This document shows positions 47,014 to 55,924 of a stretch of DNA of 64,000 bases, one piece after another. The notes beneath the pieces were generated by a model. It saw only the letters and a program-made list of their open reading frames with translations, did not search any database and was not told where the DNA came from. Where the stretch lies: contig NZ_CP082247.1 of the NCBI RefSeq assembly GCF_019879105.1, positions 310,001-374,000 on the forward strand, written 5' to 3'. The position numbers and the translations under genes are program-made. Positions within the stretch are counted from its first letter, which is position 1. Each line of letters opens with the position of its first letter. Source of the stretch: Natrinema sp. SYSU A 869. Its GTDB lineage: Archaea > Halobacteriota > Halobacteria > Halobacteriales > Natrialbaceae.

Positions 47014-47445
47014 ATGGTCGATAATTCGCTAGTGATCAGAGAGGGGGACCTTGTCCCTGATGGGGGGTCGGCGAGTCCCGAGTTCGTCACGCCGGACGAT
47101 CTCCAATCTGCTGCCGAGACGCCGGGTGTTGACAGAAAAATGGCCTTCAAGACCGAGAAGAACGTGATGGTGCAATCGCGCGTCGCCGGAAACACAGCAA
47201 CCGACTGGCACCACCATGGAGACCGTCACGTCTACATCTATCTGGTCGAAGGGAGCGTGGTTCTTGAGTACGGTCCCGACGGTGACCAGCGACTCGAAGG
47301 GACCGCTCCTCTATTCGCGCAGATTCCGCCTGGGATCGTCCACCGTGATATCAATCCCGCCGACACAGAGCAAGTGAGTATCATCAACTTTGTCGGCTCG
47401 GGCCCGCTCGTAGTGAATGTCGATGGTCCGACGGCTTCCGAGTGA
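47014..47445 (+). CDS. Cupin-domain protein
   Basis: 143 residues from ATG 47014 (MVDNSLVIREGDLVPDGGSA). RVAGNTATDWHHHGDRHVYI gives the His-rich cupin motif 1, followed by VEGSVVLEYGPDGDQRLEGT and AQIPPGIVHRDINPADTEQV (motif 2 His). A small single-barrel cupin, probably metal-binding. Monocistronic. Confidence 0.87.
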   Translation: MVDNSLVIREGDLVPDGGSASPEFVTPDDLQSAAETPGVDRKMAFKTEKNVMVQSRVAGNTATDWHHHGDRHVYIYLVEGSVVLEYGPDGDQRLEGTAPLFAQIPPGIVHRDINPADTEQVSIINFVGSGPLVVNVDGPTASE

Positions 47446-47513
47446 GGGGGTTCTATCGAGTAAGTAGCCGACCGGTCACTCGCATCAGTTGGCTCTGCTG
47501 AATTTGCGCTGTG

Positions 47514-47754
47514 GGCCTTGTTTAGACGCTAGCGAGAGGAGTTCTATGGCTAGATTGTGACCACTGAACGTGAGATGTGGTCGAGAGTTTGCTAACTGGA
47601 CACTCGGTGTCGATTCTACACTCTCGGAAGAATGGCTGAGACGTCGACGTTTCTGAGAGGTGTTCTTAGACGTCAACGACAGTTCGGACAGCTATATTGC
47701 TATTCCCACATAACAGGCACTCTATCCCGTGAGTTTTCCCGTCTAAACACGGCC
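47514..47754. mobile_element. 241-bp MITE, family A copy 2
   Basis: Same length and ends as copy 1 (GGCCTTGTTTAGACGCT; CGTCTAAACACGGCC), with a perfect 9-bp target duplication TGCGCTGTG (47505-47513, 47755-47763). About 92% identical to copy 1. Confidence 0.87.
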
Positions 47755-47907
47755 TGCGCTGTGTATTCAGCATGGATCCATCAAAATAAGTGGTATTTGA
47801 CAGATGAACCGCGTTAGATTCGCATGTCTTAGTGACTGGTGGCTTCACAGACTTAGATAGCGAAAGAGGAGAACAACAACAGAACTCTTTAATTTGAAGT
47901 TCGGTCT

Positions 47908-48201
47908 TCAAAGGATATCAGAAACGTACTGGTCTTCCCAGTCGCGTCGAGCTTCGATTTCCCGTGTGCCTCGTCGCGTCACCGAGTACATGTTCGTTCG
48001 ACGATCGGCCTGCTCCTTTTCGAGAAGTCCTTTATCAACGAGTTCGTCCAGATTCGGGTAGAGTCGGCCGTGGTGTATCTCCTTCTCGTAGTAGTCCTCA
48101 AGTTCTTCCTTGAGCGCGAGGCCGTGCGGTTCATCCAGTCCTGCAGTCACGTACAGGAGGTCGCGCTGGAAACCGGTTAAATCGTACATATCAGACCTCA
48201 T
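47908..48201 (-). CDS. PadR-like transcriptional regulator, copy 2
   Basis: 97 residues from ATG 48201 (MRSDMYDLTGFQRDLLYVTA), almost identical to copy 1 at 21514. Changes are few and mostly conservative (NVYSV/NMYSV; IKARR/IEARR; SDLL/SDIL). The palindrome ATGGTAATTAGCACCAT lies at its start. Divergent from the HalOD1 copy at 48325. Confidence 0.88.
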   Translation of the reverse strand: MRSDMYDLTGFQRDLLYVTAGLDEPHGLALKEELEDYYEKEIHHGRLYPNLDELVDKGLLEKEQADRRTNMYSVTRRGTREIEARRDWEDQYVSDIL

Positions 48202-48324
48202 GGTAATTAGCACCATAAGAATAGGGATGACAGTTCTCCGTCAAACATGAAAGACCGTGGCTCATTCAGCAGAGTTTGCAAATCCTTTATGGTGGACTGC
48301 TTCACTTCAGGGCCCATGGGAAAG

Positions 48325-48630
48325 ATGAGCACACAGGTTGATAATGACGACTCTCAAGCTGAACTGACTCTATCCACTACTGCCGAATGGAAGAAGGATA
48401 CCGAGAATACACCTGTCTATGCGGTTGTTTCGGCGGTGTCAGAAGCGTCTGATCTGGACATGCTTGAATTGCCGCCACTCTATGAGGCAATCAATCCGGA
48501 CGCGTTGAACGAGTTGTTCACCTCCCGATCTGAGCCTGCTGTTGGCGAAGTTTCCTTCGAGTATGCGGGGTACGATGTTGTTGTGCGCGGAACTGGTGTG
48601 GTCGAGGTCCGGACATCGGTTGACGCCTAA
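48325..48630 (+). CDS. HalOD1 output-domain protein, copy 2
   Basis: 101 residues from ATG 48325 (MSTQVDNDDSQAELTLSTTA). Same core as copy 1: TPVYAVVSAVSEASDLDMLE, LPPLYEAINPDALNELF, VSFEYAGYDVVVRGTGVVEV. Substitutions are spread evenly, so both copies appear to be under selection. Confidence 0.82.
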   Translation: MSTQVDNDDSQAELTLSTTAEWKKDTENTPVYAVVSAVSEASDLDMLELPPLYEAINPDALNELFTSRSEPAVGEVSFEYAGYDVVVRGTGVVEVRTSVDA

Positions 48631-48690
48631 TCGCGGATCTGTTATCTAACTGCGTTCGTGGCTGGCCAGTTCTACCAGTATCTCTACCAT

Positions 48691-49179
48691 CTACTCGGTG
48701 ATGCTGTCGTCAGTCAGCTTCCAGCCCCAGCCGGGTTCGTACTTAACTTGGTCCTTCCCGGCCATGACGTACAGCTCGTCTTCAATCCGCTTCCGGATCA
48801 AGTCATCCATCGCCCCGGACTCCACAATCTCCTGTAGCAGTTCGGACTGCGTCTTGTAGGTGTCCTCGAGATAGCGTTCAAGGAACCTCGCATCGTCGAC
48901 TTCGACGCGAGCACTCCGTTTCACTTGTTCCCGTTCCAATTTATTCTCCAGTAGTTCAACTTCCGTCTCTAATTCCTCGATCCGCTCCTCACTGCTCCGA
49001 TCCGCGAACACACCGTGCTGCCGGTACGCCCGTGCCTCCTGGATCAGGATATAGAGATATTTGGATTGGCTGCTGAATCCCGCTTTGGCAGCCTCTTTAC
49101 TCCAGATTTCGCGTTCCTTTTTGCTACACGTGAGCGTGATCTGTGTCGATCCCTCTGCCAAACCCATCGATCCTCCCAT
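48691..49179 (-). CDS. Ribbon-helix-helix-like plasmid protein with coiled coil
   Basis: 162 residues from MGGSMGLAEGS (or Met 5). STQITLTCSKKEREIWSKEA then SQSKYLYILIQEARAYR resembles an RHH-type DNA-binding module. RSSEERIEELETEVELLENK forms a heptad coiled coil. The C-terminal DDARFLERYLEDTYKTQSEL plus a conserved LTDD tail complete it. The layout resembles haloarchaeal plasmid proteins that pair with an integrase, but none is present here. Inverted repeats lie upstream (49272, 49366). Confidence 0.65.
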   Translation of the reverse strand: MGGSMGLAEGSTQITLTCSKKEREIWSKEAAKAGFSSQSKYLYILIQEARAYRQHGVFADRSSEERIEELETEVELLENKLEREQVKRSARVEVDDARFLERYLEDTYKTQSELLQEIVESGAMDDLIRKRIEDELYVMAGKDQVKYEPGWGWKLTDDSITE

Positions 49180-49271
49180 TGCGGTCTATCGGTCATCAAC
49201 CATTACATAGGGCGGCCAGACCTTGTATCAGCCGTGCGATCTATCTATATAACAGTGATATGTCATAAATG

Positions 49272-49381
49272 TGGTGAACCACTACAATCAAATTAGACGT
49301 TGTTGATGGCGCCGCTTTCGATCAGGGAATGAAGCCGGTGGGTGATGACCAAGAGTGTCAGGAAATAGTGGTGGTTCACCA
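49272..49381. promoter_or_regulatory. Inverted repeat upstream of the RHH-like gene
   Basis: TGGTGAACCACTA at 49272-49284 and TAGTGgtGGTTCACCA-type sequence at 49366-49381 form an inverted pair 80 bases apart. GTGGTGAACCAC is itself palindromic. Possible autoregulatory operators of the gene at 48691. Confidence 0.35.
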
Positions 49382-49434
49382 AGACCGTGTCGATCCGCCA
49401 CTCACTAACTGTACGTAACGAGTCAGGGGAGCAG

Positions 49435-51878
49435 TTAACACGAGAAGCCAAATGTCACTCGAGCCGGTTCTCGCAGCAATGGACACGAGTGAAATCCGAT
49501 CTGGGCAATTCCAGCCGAGATGTGTTCGTCATCGAGCTCCTCACTCGTTTCTACGATTCCTGCCCGCCCGTCCTCGCGGTATGACGCCTCCTCGCCAACA
49601 TCGAACATCTCGGTCACGACCTCAGAGTCAACAGCGGATTCATCGATGAAGAGAACGATAATCTGCCTCTGGACGACCGAGCCTTCGACGAGGAAACTAG
49701 AGGCGAATCCGAGGAGATCCGAGGCTAATCCACTACCATCCGCGGAAGTCGTCTCAGACGATCCTACTCTAAGTACTGCGGCATCACCTGCCTGACCCAT
49801 GAGGTCAGCGAAATGCTCGTGCGCCTCGTGAAACCGCTGCTCGTCGCCCGTGCCTGCGTCGATGACAGACCGAGCCGTCTCAGTCATCTCTGTTGACGTA
49901 TTTCCTCGCGTTCCTGGGATAACGATGGTACCGTCACCGACTCCGATGACTGTATCGCCGTCGGAATATAGGGTAAACGAGTTGTACTGCTCCTGTCCAA
50001 GCTGGTCGCGGTCTAGATGGAGTTCAACCTCTTCGCTACCGAATGATCCCCTGATAACCTCGAACGCGATGTCATCGCCGTACCGGACCTGAATGAAATC
50101 GCGTTCAGCCTCCGGAGTAACGAAATTGTACGGTGAGGCCGCGGTATGGTACTCACCGAAATCGATGTCGTCGCGGGAGACGTTCTGAGTAATCTCGATC
50201 ACGTCGCGGAGATCGTCGAATCCCCGGTATGCGACACCGATGTCGTCTTGCGGGGCGTCGTTCGGGACAGGAATCCAATCGATCCAAGAGGTGAGTTCGG
50301 TTCGGACATCGCCGTCGCTGATCGCGTACGCGTGGCCGACGCTGGCGCTGCCACTGCCCACGTAGATTGTGTCATCGGCGATTGCCGGCGATCCGACTAC
50401 CGGGGTACCGGTCTCGAAGCGTCCCTGCTCGTCACCTGATGCGGCGTCGAGCGCATACAGGTAACCATCGTCCGAGCCGACGTAAACGGTGTCCTCAACC
50501 ACTACTGGTGAACTTCGCACCGTGTCCTCGGTCTCGAACTGCCACTGTTCGTCGCCGGAGCGGGCTTGTGCATAGACGTGGCCGTCGTTGTTCCCGACGT
50601 AGACGGTATCGTCGACCACTGCCGGCGAACTCCACACCTCGTCGGTTTCGAACCGCCAGTCTTCATTGCCGGACCCGGCATTCAGCGCGGACACAGCGCC
50701 CTCGTTCTCTGCTCCTCTTGATCCGACGAAAACAGTGTTGTCAACGACCGTTGGCGAACTGAAAACCTCCCGGTTAAGTTCTTCAGACCAGCGAGCTTCA
50801 CCTGACCTGCCATCCACCGCGTATACGTGCCCGTCGTTGCTCCCGATGTAGGCGGTGCCGTCGACCACCGCTGGTGAACTCCTGACTGCGTCGTCGGTTT
50901 CGAAGCGCCACTGCTCTTCACCCGCTGCATCTAATGCGTACAGGACCCCATCGTCCGAGCCAACGTAGATGGTATCGTGGGCCACCGCTGGTGAACTCCA
51001 CACCTCGTCGGTAGTCTCGAAGCGCCATCGTTCCTCTCCCGAATCCGTGGCCAGTGCGTAGACGTTGCCGTCCAAACTCCGACGTAGACAGTGTCATCAG
51101 CCACCGCCGGCGCCCCCTCAACGTTGGCCCCGGTCTGGAAGTCCCACTGGACATCACCCGTTTCGGCGTTCAGCGCAAACACACCATCCGGGTCGACCGT
51201 CCCAATATAGACAGTGCCGTCGGTCACTGCTGGTGAACTTCCTCCAATTGCGCCGAACTCGACATGCCACTTCTCGTCGAGATTTGTGGTCGGCGGAGCT
51301 TCGGGTGACTGCGGCGTTCCGGTATTAGCGGTGTCGAACTGGAACTGCGGCCATGTATCGTCAATTGCGGTTCGCACAGGTTCCACCTCGAACACACCCC
51401 GGGCGGTTGCGTAGCGAACCAGGGCAACGTCGCCGGCCACCAGCACGCCATCAACGTAGAGGTCGATCGCTTCGGTCGCGCGAAGGGCAATCCCTTCGAA
51501 CGACTCCGGTGTGAACGCGAGGGCCTTGACATTGTCGACGACATCCGTCCCGATGCGGTTGTCGTCGGTGTCAATGGTTCCATCCCATGTCCCGCCGGGG
51601 ACCAACGCGTCTGCAGCCAGGTAGCCGATCGCCGTAACGGTCTCGTCGTTGCCATCGGAACCGAATCGGAGCACGCCCGTCTCGGAGTTGATCGCGAGCG
51701 TTCCGGAGGACCGGTCAAGATCGGTGTGCTCGTCGTCGACGAACTCCTCCTCAGGATCCGAAATATCTCGTGTGAGTATCTCTGGTGCCGGTTGACCCAG
51801 CAGCAATCTCCTCTCTATCCACCTGTTACTTGTAGCCGTCAGCCCACTTCCGACAGCGAGGAAATTTCGGCGCCTCAT
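49435..51878 (-). pseudogene. Secreted PQQ-type beta-propeller protein, frameshifted
   Basis: Starts MRRRNFLAVGSGLTATSNRW (Tat-like signal). After about 190 residues of a separate domain, repeated propeller blades follow: TDGTVYIGTVDPDGVFALNA, ETGDVQWDFQTG and so on. The frame breaks near 51072, where one base is missing between YVGV and DGNVYALATDSG. The second frame continues through at least six more blades (SSPAVVDDTVYVGNNDGHVY) and a C-terminal non-propeller domain to 49435. The whole protein would be about 810 residues. Probably extracellular; may be intact if the lesion is an error. Confidence 0.82.
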
Positions 51879-52628
51879 ATTTCAAACCGCCACCAATTGA
51901 ATGCTTAATTCTTTCAGTGAACGTAGGATACACTCTGTATATAGAACAGGAAGCGTACAATCGGCGGGGACTGAACGACCGCGCCAGCCCAAGATCCTGC
52001 ACTTTTTGAAGGACCCATACTCTGCCTACGACAGATTCCTATCCATTCATTTAACTCGAGAGACTAGACCATCTGAACCCAACTCATCCGCCACACCTGT
52101 GATGATCCACCACATTCGTAGCAGTTTGCCAGACCTATAGAGAAGTATTACATTCGTGAAAACTGATATCAGTTTCGTGGTCTGGGAGTGTCGAGGCCCC
52201 ATTTCTGACGTCAGGTTTTTCGAGATAAAATCAAATCGTCCAGAAACGTAGAGCCTTAGCACTCATTTCTGACGATGTTATAATGATCTATTTCTATATT
52301 ATCTGAATTTAATGTGTTACGGACTGTTTCGATCCGTATGCGGCCATAGGATGGGAATCTGACGTCAGTTCCGTTGGACCGTCGATGCATCATTGTCTTA
52401 TTACTGGCTGCTGATCACAACGCCGTATGCCACTTACTCACAGGGACAGCACAAAAATACTACCGGGTATCTCAATTGACCGGCCTCGTCACTCTAATAC
52501 TACGAAAGCAACCGGATACTCGTTAACTCCCGTCCACTTTCCGAATCAGACACAATTAGCAGATTCGCTCCGTCTTGCACTGGGAGCGGAAACGCCCACA
52601 AAGAGGTAGCAAAAATACGGAGTCGTTG
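51879..52628. other. 750-bp gap with two CTGACGTCAG palindromes
   Basis: Perfect palindromes CTGACGTCAG at 52205-52214 and 52359-52368, with a half-site CTGACG at 52269. A 41-bp stretch at 52158-52198 is about 83% identical to 53880-53920. A plus-strand 60-codon frame at 52427-52609 (MPLTHRDSTKILPGISIDRP...) is doubtful. Confidence 0.45.
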
Positions 52629-53063
52629 CTATTCTCCAGGCTGCTCGATTACACCGAGCTGTTGCATGAGTCCGAGCATGTCGGGTTGGACCCAGCGTTC
52701 GACAATCTGTCCATCCTTGACCCGAGTAAACACCATGTTCACGACTTCGAACTCGGTGCCAGTCGGATCAACACCCATGAACTCACCCGCATGGGTGCCC
52801 TGTAGGGTTACCCGCATTGCAACGAGATTGCCTTCAGCGATCACCTCCTCGACGGTCGCCGAGAACTCGCCAAACGCGGTCTGTAGCGACTCGAGGTGAT
52901 CTTTCAGTTCGTCACGGCCATGTATCTCGCCGAGCGGGTTATGGCCGATCACATCTTCGGCGCAGATTTCGTCAATGAGATCGACCTTGCCCTCGGTCGC
53001 GACCTCCTCTGGGAAGCGCCGGGCAAGACGCTTGTTCTCTTCTGGTGTGGTTGTTGCTGCCAT
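52629..53063 (-). CDS. Ester-cyclase/SnoaL-like protein
   Basis: 144 residues. MAATTTPEENKRLARRFPEE, then EICAEDVIGHNPLGEIHGRD, and VAMRVTLQGTHAGEFMGVDP TGTEFEVVNMVF give the SnoaL fold. It follows the AhpD-like gene by 24 bases and is co-transcribed with it. The pairing suggests detoxification or modification of a small reactive compound (inference). Confidence 0.88.
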   Translation of the reverse strand: MAATTTPEENKRLARRFPEEVATEGKVDLIDEICAEDVIGHNPLGEIHGRDELKDHLESLQTAFGEFSATVEEVIAEGNLVAMRVTLQGTHAGEFMGVDPTGTEFEVVNMVFTRVKDGQIVERWVQPDMLGLMQQLGVIEQPGE

Positions 53064-53087
53064 TGGCTCCTCCAGTCACTATGCTCG

Positions 53088-53501
53088 TCAGTCGTCACCC
53101 GCGGCCATCTGCTCTTGTAGGTGTTCAGCGATCTGTTCGGTTTCCTCTTTGAAGACGTCGATATCGTAGTCCTGTGCCTGGATCAAGGCGCTGTACCGAG
53201 GCGTGTAGCTTGCGAGGAAGAACAGTTCCGAGAGTTCCTCTTCAGTTGCGCCATGCAGTTGGGCCGCACCCTTGTGGAAGTGTCTGCAGTACTCACAGCC
53301 AATCGCCGCCGCCATCGCGAGGCCGATAAATTCACGGGTCTTCGGATTTATCTCCGTCTCTCCGAAGAGGAACCGCTTCAGATTCGGCCACTCGTTCACC
53401 AGTTCCTGTTCTGGAAGAGCCTCTAAGTATCCTGGAAGAAGCCCGAACGTTTCTTCGATATCTGTCACCGTTTCATCATACAGCTGTTGTTGGCTAGCCA
53501 T
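53088..53501 (-). CDS. Carboxymuconolactone-decarboxylase (AhpD-like) protein
   Basis: 137 residues. The active-site region IGCEYCRHFHKGAAQLHGAT contains the CxxC and following His of AhpD-like peroxidase-reductase proteins, and the all-helical surroundings fit. The N-terminal MASQQQLYDETVTDIEETFG and the acidic tail are variable. First gene of the pair with the SnoaL protein. Possible peroxide-related role. Confidence 0.9.
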   Translation of the reverse strand: MASQQQLYDETVTDIEETFGLLPGYLEALPEQELVNEWPNLKRFLFGETEINPKTREFIGLAMAAAIGCEYCRHFHKGAAQLHGATEEELSELFFLASYTPRYSALIQAQDYDIDVFKEETEQIAEHLQEQMAAGDD

Positions 53502-54115
53502 GGTTCCTCCCTCCCATTCGGTCTTCCGGTGACCGAATATTGATACCTGGTAGCACAGCTAGTGGTACCAAGCATCAATACTAGTACCACGATACCTTAC
53601 TTATCGTTTTGGTTGAAATTTACTCATAACTGTATCAAAGCGTCTATAGGAAAATCCAGTCGTGGAACAACCGACAGTTCCCTTCTCTTGCACCTCCGCT
53701 TTCGCCCATCATCTGTCTTCCTGAGGGGTGGTGGTGAGGACAGAGGCACACTGGAGGTCCGGCAGGTCACCGTCTAGTTTAGCACCTCCTATTGAATATC
53801 TGTGAGGAAGGATGATTTAAATCGTTAATCGACTGCTGGATGCCGATCCGCCGCAAGTGTGGTGATTCGTCACGAACGTGTAAACTAATATTGGTTTCGT
53901 GGACTGAGAGTGCCGAGGCCATGGAACTAAGGGTAGTTCTCAGCGGAAAACCTTAGTTCTTCTCATACCCCTTAAACCAGGATAGACATATGTCTCCTAC
54001 TGCATCAGTAATGCAGAATACGTTATTTTGGCACTGTTCTAGTGGTTAGAGGATGATAGGATGAATCCTACCGACGATAAGTATAGGCGGATCACAGGGC
54101 AGTCGATCAACTGAG
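53502..54115. other. Intergenic
   Basis: About 610 AT-rich bases with the AhpD promoter region and the 53880-53920 repeat of the 52158 stretch. No gene supported. Confidence 0.4.
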
Positions 54116-54598
54116 CTACCCATCTCTTGCTTCCCGATGAGCTCTTATCTGCTCCATCGACTCCTCGGTATAGTTTCGTTCCATGAGAGGGATGTCATAT
54201 TCGTAGAACCAGTATGTCACCAGCGATGGATGGACACCAGTCAGTATTCCAATCCACCATAGCGTCCGTTCTCGCTCCCAAAACAGTTCTCTTAATCGTT
54301 CTCCAGTAGGACGACGCGTGACAATTGAACGGTATTCGCTTCCTGTATCGTCGTCACGGGGAGAGATGATCTCGTTCTTCTCAAGCAAATACGCAGTGAT
54401 GAATGGCTCCCCGAGATTGGGGACTGTTCGATCTACATCATCGTCGTACAAGGCATCGTGGATGGTTTTCACCGCGTCATAGGGGTCTTTATCGTGTACT
54501 TCCCCTTGCAGTTGGTTAACCATCTCTGTCACCTCTGACGCAGGGGGACCAAGGGCAGCCTCGCTTGTCTCCCACGAAACGGGGTCAAAATTGCCCAT
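54116..54598 (-). CDS. Helix-turn-helix-like haloarchaeal protein
   Basis: 160 residues. The C-terminal half has ERLRELFWERERTLWWIGIL, TGVHPSLVTYWFYEYDIPLM, ERNYTEESMEQIRAHREAR. This is a homeodomain-like HTH (helix, VHPSLVTYW turn-helix). The N-terminal half is acidic and helical with LEKNEIISPRDDDTGSEYRS. Similar proteins occur on haloarchaeal plasmids. Adjacent and divergent to the ubiquitin-like operon, so possibly its regulator. Confidence 0.65.
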   Translation of the reverse strand: MGNFDPVSWETSEAALGPPASEVTEMVNQLQGEVHDKDPYDAVKTIHDALYDDDVDRTVPNLGEPFITAYLLEKNEIISPRDDDTGSEYRSIVTRRPTGERLRELFWERERTLWWIGILTGVHPSLVTYWFYEYDIPLMERNYTEESMEQIRAHREARDG

Positions 54599-54985
54599 GC
54601 TCTGTTCACCGGACGTATCTACCTGCTGCCCTGTTGTAAAGGTGGTACCAAGGAACGCACTACTTGACCGCTCAGTTCGTACCTAGAATGTACGGAGATT
54701 TCGCTTGTCAGTGGGAGGAAATCAAGCAAGGCTACTATTTTCAATACCAGATTCCTCTCCTCTTAAATCCTGATTGTGACAGTAATCGCTGGTGCTCGCG
54801 ATCATCGTTCTGCTGGTCAATCTGCACGTCGCTGACGAATCTCTTCACACTCTGACGCATCGCTTCTCCCCTGACGGATCTCCCCCGCGCTGACGAATCT
54901 ACAGGCTATAGAGTACTGCTAAATGCTGCTAAGTGGGTGCCGGCCGTCGGTCCCGATGCAGCGTTGAACGCTGCTGAGATAGCCC
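54599..54985. promoter_or_regulatory. Control region of the ubiquitin-like operon with spaced repeats
   Basis: Four to five units of the form CTGACGAATCT occur at 54813, 54832, 54852, 54871 and 54890 with 19, 20, 19 and 19 base spacing (the first as CTGGTCAATCT, the third CTGACGCATCG, the fourth CTGACGGATCT). Just before the first gene lies the palindrome GCAGCGTTGAACGCTGC (54958-54974). Helical-phase repeats of this kind are typical of iterons or cooperative operators. Confidence 0.55.
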
Positions 54986-55198
54986 ATGTTCGGCCCATTC
55001 GACGAGACCGACCTGGAACCGGACGACTCGGCGATGTCCGAGTCCGAACTGAACACTGAGCCCACGTACGGGGACTACGACGATCCCGGGGATAACTGGT
55101 TCGGCGACAGCGGCCCCCAGAACCCGAACCCCGACGGCTGGACCCGGTACGATCCGTTCAAGGAGGAGGACTACGAGAACGAGCTGCTCGAACCGTAG
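54986..55198 (+). CDS. Small acidic protein, first gene of the ubiquitin-like operon
   Basis: 70 residues, MFGPFDETDLEPDDSAMSES onwards, with roughly a third Asp/Glu. Motif NPNPDGWTRYDPFKEEDYEN near the end. No cysteine, signal or membrane segment. It starts 11 bases after the upstream palindrome. The gap to the next gene is 78 bases. Not recognised; it may be a regulator, a modification target or an additional modifier. Confidence 0.7.
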   Translation: MFGPFDETDLEPDDSAMSESELNTEPTYGDYDDPGDNWFGDSGPQNPNPDGWTRYDPFKEEDYENELLEP

Positions 55199-55275
55199 CC
55201 TCCGGATCTCCTTCCGCACAACCCCGTAACGGCCAACAAACACCATTCTTTCACGACGCATACAGGAAAAATATC

Positions 55276-55518
55276 ATGGGAACTGAACTGTACATCGACG
55301 GCGAACGCACTGAAGTTGAAGATGACCGCACCGTCCAGGATCTGAAGCAGGCCGCCGGCTTCCCGGCAGATGATACGGTCGTCTACACGGCCGACGGCCC
55401 CGAGCAGATCGCGGTCAGCGACCACGACACAGTGGAGACGATTCCGGACGGTGCCACCGTCGCAAGTCAACCCCAGCGCGGCCGCATCTTCGGTACCGAC
55501 CGGTGGTCCCCGCTATGA
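55276..55518 (+). CDS. Ubiquitin-like beta-grasp protein
   Basis: 80 residues: MGTELYIDGERTEVEDDRTV then QDLKQAAGFPADDTVVYTAD, GPEQIAVSDHDTVETIPDGA. This strand-strand-helix-strand-strand order is the beta-grasp fold of ThiS/SAMP/ubiquitin-like proteins. It ends VASQPQRGRIFGTDRWSPL without the usual terminal diglycine, so maturation would need cleavage (for example after QRG or at RIFG). Its stop overlaps the start of the E2-like gene by ATGA. Confidence 0.72.
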   Translation: MGTELYIDGERTEVEDDRTVQDLKQAAGFPADDTVVYTADGPEQIAVSDHDTVETIPDGATVASQPQRGRIFGTDRWSPL

Positions 55519-55919
55519 GCCGGTACCAAGCTATGAACGAGGATCGCATCATCACCGAGGCCCGAGCCTTAGCGGACCTCTGCCCCGCGGTCGACTTCGA
55601 CCTCACGACGGGCGAGATCATGCTCTACGACTTCCCGCTGCCCACCGGCTGGAATCAGGACCGGACCCGGCTCTGGTTCCAACTGCCCGAAGAATACCCG
55701 GCAACCCAGCCGGACGCCTACCTGCCGGCGGACCTGCGGTACCAAGACAAGAAGCCGTACGTCCTGCTGTTCGGTAGAGGACCGGACGACTGGGCGCAGC
55801 ACTGCATCCATGAACTCCATGACTGGGAGCCCCGCCGCCACACGCTGGTTACGCTCACCCGGATGATCGCCACGTCACTCTCCCAGCCGAACTCCAGCAA
55901 CCCGCTGGAACAGACCTGA
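55515..55919 (+). CDS. E2-like ubiquitin-conjugating protein (prokaryotic UBC)
   Basis: 134 residues (MSRYQAMNEDRIITEARALA). UBC-type features: strands VDFDLTTGEIMLYDFPLPTG, a conserved RLWFQLPEEYPATQPDAYLP containing the typical YPxxxP turn, then GRGPDDWAQHCIHELHDWEP with a single Cys in the expected active-site region, and a C-terminal helix. The family is the Prok-E2 group found beside E1 and JAB genes. Translationally coupled to the beta-grasp gene and followed after 5 bases by the E1 gene. Confidence 0.75.
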   Translation: MSRYQAMNEDRIITEARALADLCPAVDFDLTTGEIMLYDFPLPTGWNQDRTRLWFQLPEEYPATQPDAYLPADLRYQDKKPYVLLFGRGPDDWAQHCIHELHDWEPRRHTLVTLTRMIATSLSQPNSSNPLEQT

Positions 55920-55924
55920 TCATC

